Of a DNA stretch of 64,000 nucleotides, positions 1 through 7,460 are shown piece after piece. Position numbers and translations under genes: made by a program. Every line of letters starts with the position of its first letter. Within the stretch, counting starts at the first letter, position 1. The notes under the pieces were generated by a model. The model was not told the origin of the DNA. It made no database searches and saw only the letters and a list, made by a program, of their open reading frames with translations. The DNA is from Acetobacteroides hydrogenigenes (GTDB lineage: Bacteria; Bacteroidota; Bacteroidia; Bacteroidales; ZOR0009), in assembly GCF_004340205.1 (NCBI RefSeq), contig NZ_SLWB01000002.1, forward strand, positions 240,793 to 304,792, given 5' to 3'.

Positions 1-386
1 TCGGGCGCTACCTTGGCCTGGCCTTCCAGCTGCAGGACGACCTGCTGGATACCTACGGCGATCCAAAGGTATTCGGAAAGGCCATCGGCGGTGATATTCT
101 GGCCAACAAGAAAACCTTCCTAATGATAAACGCGCTTAAGCTTGCAGGGAAAGAGAGCCTTGCTAAGCTGCACCTGATGATGAAGGCCGCTGATGTTTTG
201 CCCGAGGTGAAAATTGCCCAGGTGAAGCAGGTTTTCGACGAGGTTGGGGTGAGAACGATTGCCGAGGACAAAATTGCCCACTACTACGGGCTGGCCCTTG
301 CTGAGCTGGGCAAGGTTACCGTTCGCGAGGAGCGCAAGAGCGTTCTCCTTCATTTTGCCGAAAAGCTGATGGGCCGAAACCGTTAG
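1..386 (+). CDS. Polyprenyl synthetase, C-terminal part (cut by window edge)
   Basis: The reading frame is open from the window edge (codons in phase with base 3) to the TAG at 384-386, giving about 127 residues. These include the motif LGLAFQLQDDLLD, the second aspartate-rich region of trans-isoprenyl diphosphate synthases, followed by a G-D-I-x-x-x-K-K-T-F segment typical of the family. The enzyme would extend allylic diphosphates with isopentenyl diphosphate for quinone or carrier lipids. The first aspartate motif lies outside the window, so chain length (geranylgeranyl-type or longer) cannot be judged. A second, distinct family member follows at 1053, so these are neighbouring paralogues and not one split gene. 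Confidence 0.9.
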   Translation, partial: GRYLGLAFQLQDDLLDTYGDPKVFGKAIGGDILANKKTFLMINALKLAGKESLAKLHLMMKAADVLPEVKIAQVKQVFDEVGVRTIAEDKIAHYYGLALAELGKVTVREERKSVLLHFAEKLMGRNR

Positions 387-446
387 CCGGGGATACCCTT
401 TTGGCTGTAAGAATCCCCAAAGGAGCGATTAGGCGTAAGATATTGG

Positions 447-495
447 GCGAGGAGCGCAGGCGGAACGGTATAGCCTTCCGCTAAGCGCTCCTCGC
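447..495 (+). terminator. Strong hairpin after the first polyprenyl synthetase
   Basis: The arms GCGAGGAGCGC (447-457) and GCGCTCCTCGC (485-495) are exact complements, with a smaller CGGAA/TTCCG stem inside. ACATTTTTG follows. Its position 60 bp after the stop fits an intrinsic terminator, although the T run is short. Confidence 0.55.
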
Positions 496-599
496 TACAT
501 TTTTGCCGATAGGTAAGAGGATTCTTCCCAATACCTCGAAGGTGCTCCTGCTGCCGCTTCACGAAGCTCGAACACCCGTTGGAGCCATTCGTCAGATGC

Positions 600-841
600 C
601 TTTAATGTATTTCCAATATACCTCGAAAGTATTTCCGATATACAATTAAAGTATATCCAATATACTATTAATGTATCTTCGATATACATTAATAGTATAT
701 AAAGTATACTATGTAAGTATTCCAGATATACATTAAAAGTATTATCAATATAGCTGTAATGTATATCTAATATACCTCGAAAGTATTTCTGATATACTAT
801 TAATGTATATCCAATATACTTTGAATGTATTTCTGATATAC
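600..841. repeat. Tandem array 1: 11 units of exactly 22 bp, dyad-symmetric
   Basis: Eleven contiguous units of 22 bp fill 600-841. Each holds a 15-bp hyphenated dyad of the type GTAT-n7-ATAC (best form GTATATCCAATATAC) followed by a variable 7-bp AT-rich linker such as CTCGAAA, TATTAAT or TTTGAAT. The last unit ends about 200 bp before the second polyprenyl synthetase. A 22-bp period is not a multiple of three, so the array is not a coding repeat. Twenty-two base pairs is about two turns of B-DNA, which would put every dyad on nearly the same helix face. It resembles a row of protein binding sites, but no known site is recognised. Confidence 0.93.
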
Positions 842-1052
842 CTTTTGCCTAGCTAGAGGATTTCTTAGATGCTGCAGAGCGGGTGGTGTAGGCTATTTTC
901 TGGGGGCTACGTAGCCAATTCCGGCCTCCAAAGATTGCTTGGGTTGATGGTAAAGTATCCCTTTATTTCCTTGCCTGCTTACATTTTGCCCGTAAATATT
1001 CATCGGTTGCGGCATAATTTGCTTTCTTTGTGAGTTAAAATCGTTGAATTGC

Positions 1053-2030
1053 ATGTCCGCATCATCAAAAATTATAAAGGCGCCTGTTTTAGAGGAGATG
1101 GCATCGTTCGAAGGGTACTTCAAGAATGCGATGGCCTCGAAGATCCCATTTCTGCAGACGATCGTAAACTACATCCTTCGCCGAAAGGGCAAGCAGCTGC
1201 GTCCAACCATTGTATTTCTTACCGCTAAGCTCAACGGAGCTGTTACCGAGAAAACCTACGTGGCCGCTTCGATGATTGAGATGCTGCATACGGCCACGCT
1301 TATTCACGACGATGTGGTGGATGAGGCCTACGAGCGGCGAGGGGCGCTATCCATCAACGCCATGTGGCGCTCCAAGATTGCGGTGCTCCTTGGCGACTAC
1401 CTCTTGGCGCGTGGCCTACAGCTTTCGGTGGATTCCAGCTCGTTCGACTTGCTCCGCATCATGTCGGAGGCCGTTAAGGAGATGAGCGAGGGCGAGCTGC
1501 TACAAATCGAGAAGGCCCGCAAGCTCGACATCACCGAGGAGGTGTACTTCGATATTATCCGCAAGAAAACAGCTACGCTGATTGCATCCTGCGCGGCAAA
1601 CGGGGCACAGTCGGTTGGGGCCGAACCCGAGGTTGTACAGCGGATGAGGCTGTATGGCGAGTATATCGGTGTTGCTTTCCAGCTGAAGGATGATCTGTTC
1701 GACTACCAGCATACCAACCTTGTCGGTAAGCCTACGGGTAACGATATCAAGGAAAAAAAGATGACGCTTCCGCTGATCTATGCGCTCCACCATTCATCCA
1801 AGGATGAGCGTAAGCGCGTGCTTAAGCTGGTTCGTGGAGCCCGATCGAAGCCCAAAAATGTAGGAGAAGTTGTCGACTTTGTTACGGCAAGTGGCGGTAT
1901 TGCCTACACCGAAAAGCTTATGCACGACTATCGTGATAAGGCCATAGCCATACTTGCAGCCTATCCCGAAAGTGAGGTTAAGGCTGCACTGGTTGAGCTG
2001 GCACACTATACCACGCAGCGGAACAAGTAG
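1053..2030 (+). CDS. Polyprenyl synthetase (IspB/IspA family)
   Basis: This is a 325-residue all-alpha trans-prenyltransferase of normal length. It carries GKQLRP near residue 46, the first aspartate motif HDDVVDE (DD at about 86) and the second, FQLKDDLFDY (DD at about 213), which bind Mg-diphosphate. I take the ATG at 1053 as the start; an in-frame TTG at 1044 is possible but less likely. The residues before the first aspartate motif are small (MLHTATL), which fits a long-chain product such as the side chain of a menaquinone, but that is inference. A weak inverted repeat, ACCCTAAA/TTTAGGGT, follows at 2044-2078. Confidence 0.92.
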   Translation: MSASSKIIKAPVLEEMASFEGYFKNAMASKIPFLQTIVNYILRRKGKQLRPTIVFLTAKLNGAVTEKTYVAASMIEMLHTATLIHDDVVDEAYERRGALSINAMWRSKIAVLLGDYLLARGLQLSVDSSSFDLLRIMSEAVKEMSEGELLQIEKARKLDITEEVYFDIIRKKTATLIASCAANGAQSVGAEPEVVQRMRLYGEYIGVAFQLKDDLFDYQHTNLVGKPTGNDIKEKKMTLPLIYALHHSSKDERKRVLKLVRGARSKPKNVGEVVDFVTASGGIAYTEKLMHDYRDKAIAILAAYPESEVKAALVELAHYTTQRNK

Positions 2031-2103
2031 CTTTCCGTTTTTCACCCTAAAGATGGGTAATTCCTAGCTTTTTAGGGTAATTAGTTCTACCTTCGTACAT
2101 GTT

Positions 2104-3261
2104 ATGAGCGATTTTAAGTTTATAGATCTATTTTGTGGAATTGGGGGATTCCATTCAGCAATGAGCCAGCTAGGTGGCGAGTGCGTATTTGCTGCCGATA
2201 TCGATGCTGACTGCCGTAAGGTATACGAGAATAACTATGGATTGGCGCCGCACAGCGATGTTAGCGCGGTGGATGCCGCCGATATACCCCAGCACGATGT
2301 CCTCTGTGCCGGCTTTCCCTGTCAGGCATTCTCTAAAGCTGGTAAGCAAGCTGGGATGAACGACCCTCGCGGTACTCTTTTCTTCGATATTGTTCGGATT
2401 GCCAAGCATCATAAGCCAAGCTACATGCTGCTCGAAAACGTCCGTAACCTTGTTGGACACGACAACGGCAACACCTGGCGCGTAATAAAGGCGAACCTCG
2501 ATGAGCTAGGGTACGAATTCTCGCACGAGCCCATCATCTTTAGTCCGCATAACATAGGAATACCACAGTTTCGCGAGCGTGTTTTCATCCTCTGCAAGCG
2601 TAAGGATGTTAAGCGTGGTGAGGTGGAGTTTAGCGAGCCTCGTAAGCGTCCGCACTGCGATATCAGAAAAGTAGTAGACCGTTCGCTAACCGACGAACGC
2701 TATACCATTACCGACAGCGAGCGCGAGATCCTCGAAATCTGGAACGATTTTGCCAAGAACGTAAGCAAGCCACTACCCACATTCCCCGTTTGGACCGCCG
2801 AATTTGAACCTGAAAACCTAAAGGCTGATATCTCTGGCTATCCGAAGTGGAAGAAGCGGATTATCGAGCAAAATAGGGCGCTCTGGGAGCAAAATAAGCC
2901 ATTCCTGAAGGATTGGTGTGCCAAGGCAAAGAAGAACAAAAATTTCACCGGAGCCAAGGCAAAATTCGAATGGCAGGTGGGCGATGCAAAGCCCGAAGTT
3001 TGGAGCCACCTCATACAGTTTCGTCCATCGGGTGTTCGCATAAAAAAGGCCACCTACTTTCCGGCACTGGTGGCTATTACGCAAACATCAATAGTGGGCG
3101 AGCTATCTCGCCGAATAACACCCAAAGAAGCGGCAGCGCTACAGTCGTTTCCTTCTAGCTTCAAGCTGCATCCTGTTGATAGGATCGCCTACAAGCAGCT
3201 TGGCAATGCGGTAAACGTAGAGGTCGTTAAGTTCTTTGCCAAGCGGCTACTTGGCAAGTAG
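2104..3261 (+). CDS. DNA (cytosine-5-)-methyltransferase, no restriction partner
   Basis: This 385-residue C5-cytosine DNA methyltransferase has all the key motifs: FxDLFCGIGGF (I, residues 6-16, SAM binding), GFPCQAFSKAG (IV, catalytic Cys73), ENV (VI, 111-113), QFRERVFI (VIII, 155-162) and YKQLGNAVN near the C terminus (X). The region between VIII and X, about 200 residues, carries the target-recognition domain; its site cannot be read from sequence. Its neighbours are a prenyl synthetase and an Lrp regulator. No endonuclease-like gene is present, so it is either solitary (regulatory or protective) or a remnant of a restriction system. A TACCTTCG -7 box at 2088-2095 gives a very short leader. 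Confidence 0.94.
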   Translation: MSDFKFIDLFCGIGGFHSAMSQLGGECVFAADIDADCRKVYENNYGLAPHSDVSAVDAADIPQHDVLCAGFPCQAFSKAGKQAGMNDPRGTLFFDIVRIAKHHKPSYMLLENVRNLVGHDNGNTWRVIKANLDELGYEFSHEPIIFSPHNIGIPQFRERVFILCKRKDVKRGEVEFSEPRKRPHCDIRKVVDRSLTDERYTITDSEREILEIWNDFAKNVSKPLPTFPVWTAEFEPENLKADISGYPKWKKRIIEQNRALWEQNKPFLKDWCAKAKKNKNFTGAKAKFEWQVGDAKPEVWSHLIQFRPSGVRIKKATYFPALVAITQTSIVGELSRRITPKEAAALQSFPSSFKLHPVDRIAYKQLGNAVNVEVVKFFAKRLLGK

Positions 3262-3279
3262 GGGAGAAATAGGTCTAGC

Positions 3280-3801
3280 CTATTCGTTCTCCTCCTTTGC
3301 CGCAGTACCCTTTTTGCTAGTCTTGGCAGTCTTCTTATCCTTTACGTAAACCTGACGTTCGAATGCTTGGTCTAACGAAATAAGGGTTTCAGTACGTGCC
3401 ACGCCAGGAATCTTTTGTACCGTATTAACCAGCACATCTAAAAGGTGGTCGTTGTCGCGGCAGTAAATCTTTAGCAGCACGGCGTAATCTCCGGTAACAA
3501 AGTGGCATTCCACAACTTCAGGTATTCGCTTAATAACCTCTACGGCCTCGGTGTAGTAGCTGGTTTGAATGAGCGATACTCCAACAAAGGCGCATACGTC
3601 GTAGCCAAGGGCTTTGGGTTTAACAATCAGGCGCGAACCGTCTATGATACCGGCATCTTCCATTTTTTTTACGCGCTGGTGGATTGCAGCTCCCGAAATA
3701 CCGCATTCTCTTGCAATTTCCAAGAACGGCATACGGGCATTTTTAATTAGGTACGACAAGATCTTTTGGTCGATGTTGTCTAGATGAATTTTACCTGCCA
3801 T
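3280..3801 (-). CDS. Lrp/AsnC-family transcriptional regulator
   Basis: This 173-residue protein starts with the family's winged-helix domain (residues 1-60, LDNIDQKILSYL...MPFLEIAREC, then the recognition helix SGAAIHQRVKKME). A RAM ligand-binding domain follows (about 70-145, including the glycine-containing VTGDYAVLLK strand). The last 20 or so residues form a Lys/Glu-rich tail beyond the usual family length. Such proteins bind DNA as octamers or higher discs and respond to amino acids or similar metabolites; the ligand here is unknown. It converges with the methyltransferase gene and shares no operon. Confidence 0.93.
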   Translation of the reverse strand: MAGKIHLDNIDQKILSYLIKNARMPFLEIARECGISGAAIHQRVKKMEDAGIIDGSRLIVKPKALGYDVCAFVGVSLIQTSYYTEAVEVIKRIPEVVECHFVTGDYAVLLKIYCRDNDHLLDVLVNTVQKIPGVARTETLISLDQAFERQVYVKDKKTAKTSKKGTAAKEENE

Positions 3802-4352
3802 AACGTTGCAATTATTACTTGTTTTGCGAATATAACTATTAATTTGAAAGATCCAAGAGTTAAAAAAAATAAATCAACTTGTAAGAGCCAGTATTGTAGC
3901 TATTTGATGGCTTATATATTGTAATCGTTTAGCTAATGCTATGAATTTGAAGCTTTATTTTTAGCGTTTGCTATTACAAACTGTAACGAAAATGCCTTAT
4001 TTAATGATACTTTAAAGTGGCTATTCTTCTATTTCTTAATAATAGAATTGCAGCTTACAATTTGTAACCGATAGCGCTTTTTAAGGCGCATCAATCGCGT
4101 TATAGAACGGATGGAATCTGGCATTATGTCGTATGAAAAAGGGGAGAGTCTGAACAAAGTCCGAATACGCTCCGTTCGTATCCCGATGTCAAATTGGCAT
4201 ATCCCTGCGGGGAATGGTTATGCTCTTCGCTTTGGTTTCGTAAAATCGTTTACGTAGACTTGCCGATATTAGTCTTGAATAGAGGGGGAGTAAGGGTTTA
4301 GAGTGTAAAAGAGTAGGGAACTATTTGGTGTTCTTTTTATTTGGGTGTTAAC
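3802..4352. other. Intergenic stretch without recognisable genes
   Basis: This is about 550 bp, AT-rich for the first 250 bases, upstream of the Lrp regulator and downstream of the tRNA. It contains stops in all frames, no ORF of note, and no RNA family that I can recognise. It probably holds the regulator's promoter. Confidence 0.5.
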
Positions 4353-4386
4353 AAAAAAAGTCGTCACTAAAATCAGCGACGACTTT
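4353..4386 (-). terminator. Intrinsic terminator of the tRNA-Arg gene
   Basis: Read on the minus strand, AAAAGTCGTC and GACGACTTTTTTT form a stem of about 10 bp around CGCTGATTTTAGT and end in a T run. It begins three bases after the tRNA 3' end. Confidence 0.85.
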
Positions 4387-4388
4387 TG

Positions 4389-4460
4389 TAGCTCCAACAG
4401 GACTCGAACCTGTATTTAAAGTTTAGGAAACTTCCGTTCTATCCCTTGAACTATGGAGCC
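4389..4460 (-). tRNA. tRNA-Arg (anticodon CCT)
   Basis: The minus strand folds into a 72-nt cloverleaf: acceptor GGCTCCA with TGGAGCT plus discriminator A, D arm GTTC...GAAC, anticodon stem GAAGT/ACTTT around the loop TTCCTAA (anticodon CCT, reading AGG) and T arm ACAGG-TTCGAGT-CCTGT. The CCA end is not encoded. It stands alone upstream of a strong terminator. tRNA genes are common integration sites, but I see no integrase or duplicated 3' end nearby. Confidence 0.95.
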
Positions 4461-4508
4461 ATTCGGAACGCGAATGTAGTAAAAATATCGCGTTCGAGCA
4501 ATGCTTTT

Positions 4509-5519
4509 TTACTTGCCGACCTTCTCGCCGTCGTAAGCCCACTTAAGGTAGAGTGCACCCCAAGTAAAGCCACCGCCAAAGGCCGCAAATATGATGTTGT
4601 CACCCTTCTTCAGCTGCTTCTCGTAGTCCCAAAGGCAAAGAGGAAGCGTTGCAGAGGTAGTATTTCCGTACTTTTCGATGTTGATCATTACCTTTTCGCG
4701 CTCAACGTTTGCACGGTTAGCGGTAGCGTCGATGATTCGAAGGTTGGCTTGATGGGGAACCAACCAAGCGATATCTTCGCCTTTAAGATTGTTTTTTTCC
4801 ATCAACTCTAGGGTGGTGTCGGCCATGTTCGAAACAGCCCATTTGAAAACCGCTTGACCTTCTTGGTAGATGTAATGTTCGCGATTTTCTACCGTTTCGT
4901 GTGTTGCAGGATAACATGAACCGCCAGCCTTCATGTTTAAGTGTTTGCGTCCAACTCCATCAGAGCGAAGGATCGAGTCAACAACACCTAGACCTTCGTA
5001 GTTAGGTTCCAAAAGAACCGCTGCTGCACCATCTCCAAAAATTGGACAGGTAGTTCTATCAGTATAGTCAACAATAGCTGACATCTTGTCTGATCCTACT
5101 ACAATTACCTTTTTGTGGCTTCCAGACTCGATAAACTTCTGTGCAACAGTTAGGGAGTATAGGAAACTCGAGCAGGCTGCGTTTACGTCAAAACCAAAGG
5201 CATTTTTAATGCCGCACTTGTCGGCAATGATGTTTGCCGTAGCAGGAAACATCATGTCGTGGGTTACGGTAGCGCAGATGATCAGATCAACATCTTCAGG
5301 ATTGGTATTCGTTTTTTCAAGAAGTTGGTTAACTGCAGCTGCACCCATATCTGAGGCTCCTTTGCCTTCGCCTTTTAGGATATGGCGGGTTTTTATTCCA
5401 ATCCGAGTCATTATCCACTCATCGGTGGTATCCACCATGGTACTTAACTCGTCGTTGGTGAGAATATATTCGGGAATATATCCTCCAATACCTGTTATTG
5501 CAGCCGAAATTTTCTCCAT
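4509..5519 (-). CDS. fabH: 3-oxoacyl-[ACP] synthase III
   Basis: This 336-residue enzyme starts fatty acid synthesis by condensing acetyl-CoA with malonyl-ACP. The thiolase-fold catalytic triad is visible: Cys116 in NAACSSF, His in WLVPHQAN near residue 258 and Asn in YGNTTSA near 288. Length and motifs are standard. It is the last gene of the minus-strand run DUF177-rpmF-plsX-fabH, an order conserved in many bacteria. It is separated from plsX by 83 bp that contain two hairpins. Confidence 0.97.
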   Translation of the reverse strand: MEKISAAITGIGGYIPEYILTNDELSTMVDTTDEWIMTRIGIKTRHILKGEGKGASDMGAAAVNQLLEKTNTNPEDVDLIICATVTHDMMFPATANIIADKCGIKNAFGFDVNAACSSFLYSLTVAQKFIESGSHKKVIVVGSDKMSAIVDYTDRTTCPIFGDGAAAVLLEPNYEGLGVVDSILRSDGVGRKHLNMKAGGSCYPATHETVENREHYIYQEGQAVFKWAVSNMADTTLELMEKNNLKGEDIAWLVPHQANLRIIDATANRANVEREKVMINIEKYGNTTSATLPLCLWDYEKQLKKGDNIIFAAFGGGFTWGALYLKWAYDGEKVGK

Positions 5520-5534
5520 CTGACTTGTTTTAGT

Positions 5535-5598
5535 ACCTCTCTTTAATGGGAGAGGTATAAGTTAAACAAACCTCACCCATTAGAAATGGATGAGGTTT
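5535..5598 (-). promoter_or_regulatory. Two adjacent hairpins in the plsX-fabH spacer
   Basis: One stem is ACCTCTC/GAGAGGT (5535-5556). The other is a longer AAACCTCA...TGAGGTTT stem (5568-5598) with one internal mismatch. Neither is followed by a proper T run on the minus strand. They may set the plsX:fabH ratio by RNA processing or partial termination; that is inference. Confidence 0.5.
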
Positions 5599-5602
5599 AA
5601 AT

Positions 5603-6538
5603 TTATTGTAAGTTTTCGCGAATGTGCTCTACAATTCCTCCGTTGGCGCAATCAATCGCCTGTTTTATCATGTTTTTGATTGCCTTTGCGTTGGAAATGC
5701 CGTGGCCGATAATTACCACGCCGTTAACACCTAGCACAGGGGTACCCCCAATGTTCTCGAAGTTGAAGCCTTCAAAGAATTCGTTTCTGATGCCTTCTTT
5801 GTGTAGCAAACCGTAAAAGCTTTCTGCTGTTTTGAGCAGTACATTTCCGGTAAAGCCATCTGTTACGATAACATCGGCTTTTCCATGAAATACATCGTGG
5901 CCTTCGATGTTGCCAATAAAGTTTATTCCGCTAGCATCCTTTAGCTGGCCGTAGGTGGCTTGGGTTAGAATGCTACCTTTTTCTTCCTCTTCGCCAATAT
6001 TCAGCAAGCCAACGCGTGGGTTTTCGATTCCAAGCACGTATTGCGCGTAAACCGATCCTAGCATAGCATACTGTACGAGTACTTCAGGCTTACAGTCGGG
6101 ATTTAGCCCAACATCTAAAAGGATGGCCTTTTTGTCTAGGCTAACAGGAATAGGACTTGCAATTGCAGGACGCAACAAGCCAGGAATCTGCTTGATGGTG
6201 TACATTGCGCCAACCATCATACCTCCTGTACTTCCAGCACTGGCAAAACCTTGGATTTTGTCCTCCATAAGGAGCTTAAATCCGATTGCAATGCTAGATT
6301 GTGGCTTTGAACTAAAAGCTTTTACAGGATGTTCACCCATCTCAATCACCTGGTCGGTATGTACTATGTCAAAACTAGCGATATCGGCACCCTCACGAAC
6401 GAGGACTTCTTCAATCCTAGCCTTGTCGCCTATCAGCACCAAGCGAACATCTGAAAATTGCTTTTGGGCTTCGATTGCTCCTAAAACTACTGCTTCAGGA
6501 GCAAAATCGCCACCCATTGCATCAACTCCAATTTTCAT
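5603..6538 (-). CDS. plsX: Phosphate acyltransferase PlsX
   Basis: The 311-residue protein begins MKIGVDAMGGDFAPEAVV, the signature N terminus of PlsX, and has the family's GASTGG-like segment (SAGSTGGMMVGAMYT) and VTDGFTGNVLLK. PlsX makes acyl-phosphate from acyl-ACP for the PlsY step of phosphatidic acid synthesis, acting peripherally at the membrane. It lies 34 bp downstream of rpmF and upstream of fabH, so lipid synthesis is probably co-transcribed with a ribosomal protein gene. Confidence 0.97.
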   Translation of the reverse strand: MKIGVDAMGGDFAPEAVVLGAIEAQKQFSDVRLVLIGDKARIEEVLVREGADIASFDIVHTDQVIEMGEHPVKAFSSKPQSSIAIGFKLLMEDKIQGFASAGSTGGMMVGAMYTIKQIPGLLRPAIASPIPVSLDKKAILLDVGLNPDCKPEVLVQYAMLGSVYAQYVLGIENPRVGLLNIGEEEEKGSILTQATYGQLKDASGINFIGNIEGHDVFHGKADVIVTDGFTGNVLLKTAESFYGLLHKEGIRNEFFEGFNFENIGGTPVLGVNGVVIIGHGISNAKAIKNMIKQAIDCANGGIVEHIRENLQ

Positions 6539-6572
6539 ACAACTTTAATTGATAAGTTTGTTTGAAAGCGGA

Positions 6573-6758
6573 TTATGCGTTTACTTGTTTTTCTACTACA
6601 AGACGTCCTCTGTAAAAGCCGCACTCTGGACATACTCTGTGGTATTGTACAGTAGCACCGCAGTTTGAGCATGTAGAAATCGTTGGAGCTACAGCTTTGT
6701 AGTGAGTTCTACGCTTATCTCTTCTTGTCTTCGAGATTTTGTGTTTGGGATGTGCCAT
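6573..6758 (-). CDS. rpmF: Ribosomal protein bL32
   Basis: A 61-residue basic protein with the bL32 N terminus MAHPKHKISKTRRDKRRTHYK and a CxxC...CxxC zinc ribbon (CSNCG at about 32-36, CPECG at about 49-53), so it is the zinc-binding form. It belongs to the large ribosomal subunit near the peptidyl-transferase exit. It is placed, as usual, between DUF177 and plsX. Confidence 0.97.
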   Translation of the reverse strand: MAHPKHKISKTRRDKRRTHYKAVAPTISTCSNCGATVQYHRVCPECGFYRGRLVVEKQVNA

Positions 6759-6817
6759 TTTACAACTTGTTTATCGTGTTAACTATTTTACTGTCCGGTG
6801 ATTTTCTTTTTTTGCTC

Positions 6818-7354
6818 TTAAAGCATTTCGTCTTCTTCCTCCTCTTCCACCTCTTCCTCTTCGTTGTCCGAAGGTTCTTCGTAGAAGTTGGTTTCGATTG
6901 CCTCTAAGCGTTCCAGCATTTCTGGATTGCAGGTGCTTTTGCCATTCTCGTCCATCGGATGAATCTTCTGGTAGGGTAGGCTTAGGCAAATGCTTTCGTA
7001 GATATACCGGGCAAGATTTAACTCGCCTTCATTAGGATCGACATAGATGACATCACCTTCTTCTTCTTTAATCAAGGAAGAAAACTTTACAAACAGGCTT
7101 CCTTCGAAGCGGATATTTTGAGAATATTCTTCTAAGCAGCGATCGCACGTAACCATGACATTCCCTTCAATATCGAAATCGAGTTCGATAAAGGAACTTG
7201 CTTTTTTTGCATGCACTAGAACGTTGACATCTCCTTTTTGTATCTCCGAATCCTCGAAGCATTTAAAGAACTTGTCGTTAACGTCGTAGCTTACTTCATG
7301 CTCTCCTAAGGCCAAGCCCTTAACGGGAATCGTATAGCAGTTTAGATAGCTCAC
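6818..7354 (-). CDS. DUF177 (YceD-like) protein
   Basis: The 178-residue protein has the DUF177 core, including VTCDRCLEEYSQ around residues 70-82 with its CxxC, then YVDPNEGELNLARYIYESICLSLP. It ends in a very acidic tail (EEPSDNEEEEVEEEEEDE). Family members sit next to rpmF across bacteria and have been linked to 23S rRNA accumulation. The spacing here, 59 bp before rpmF, fits one transcript. The acidic tail is common in Bacteroidota members. Confidence 0.92.
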   Translation of the reverse strand: MSYLNCYTIPVKGLALGEHEVSYDVNDKFFKCFEDSEIQKGDVNVLVHAKKASSFIELDFDIEGNVMVTCDRCLEEYSQNIRFEGSLFVKFSSLIKEEEGDVIYVDPNEGELNLARYIYESICLSLPYQKIHPMDENGKSTCNPEMLERLEAIETNFYEEPSDNEEEEVEEEEEDEML

Positions 7355-7413
7355 TTGTAAAAAATATCGCGCAAAGGTAGAAATTAATCTCGTATTTAAA
7401 AATAGTAAACAGC

Positions 7414-7448
7414 TTTAAGCCAGCCGATGTTGTCTCGGATGGCTTAAA
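7414..7448 (-). terminator. Terminator after typA
   Basis: TTTAAGCCATCCGA and TCGGCTGGCTTAAA (minus strand) form a 14-bp stem with one mismatch and a 7-nt loop, followed by an AT-rich tract. Confidence 0.65.
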
Positions 7449-7460
7449 TACAGCTTCTTA

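Noticed and set aside
600..841. CRISPR array
   Set aside because: Units are contiguous without equal-length unique spacers, the repeats are degenerate, and no cas genes are near any of the arrays.
1044..1052. TTG start for the second polyprenyl synthetase
   Set aside because: The ATG three codons later is a better initiation codon and gives the standard length.
4389..4460. tRNA as phage or island attachment site
   Set aside because: No integrase, no repeat of the tRNA 3' end and ordinary housekeeping genes beside it.
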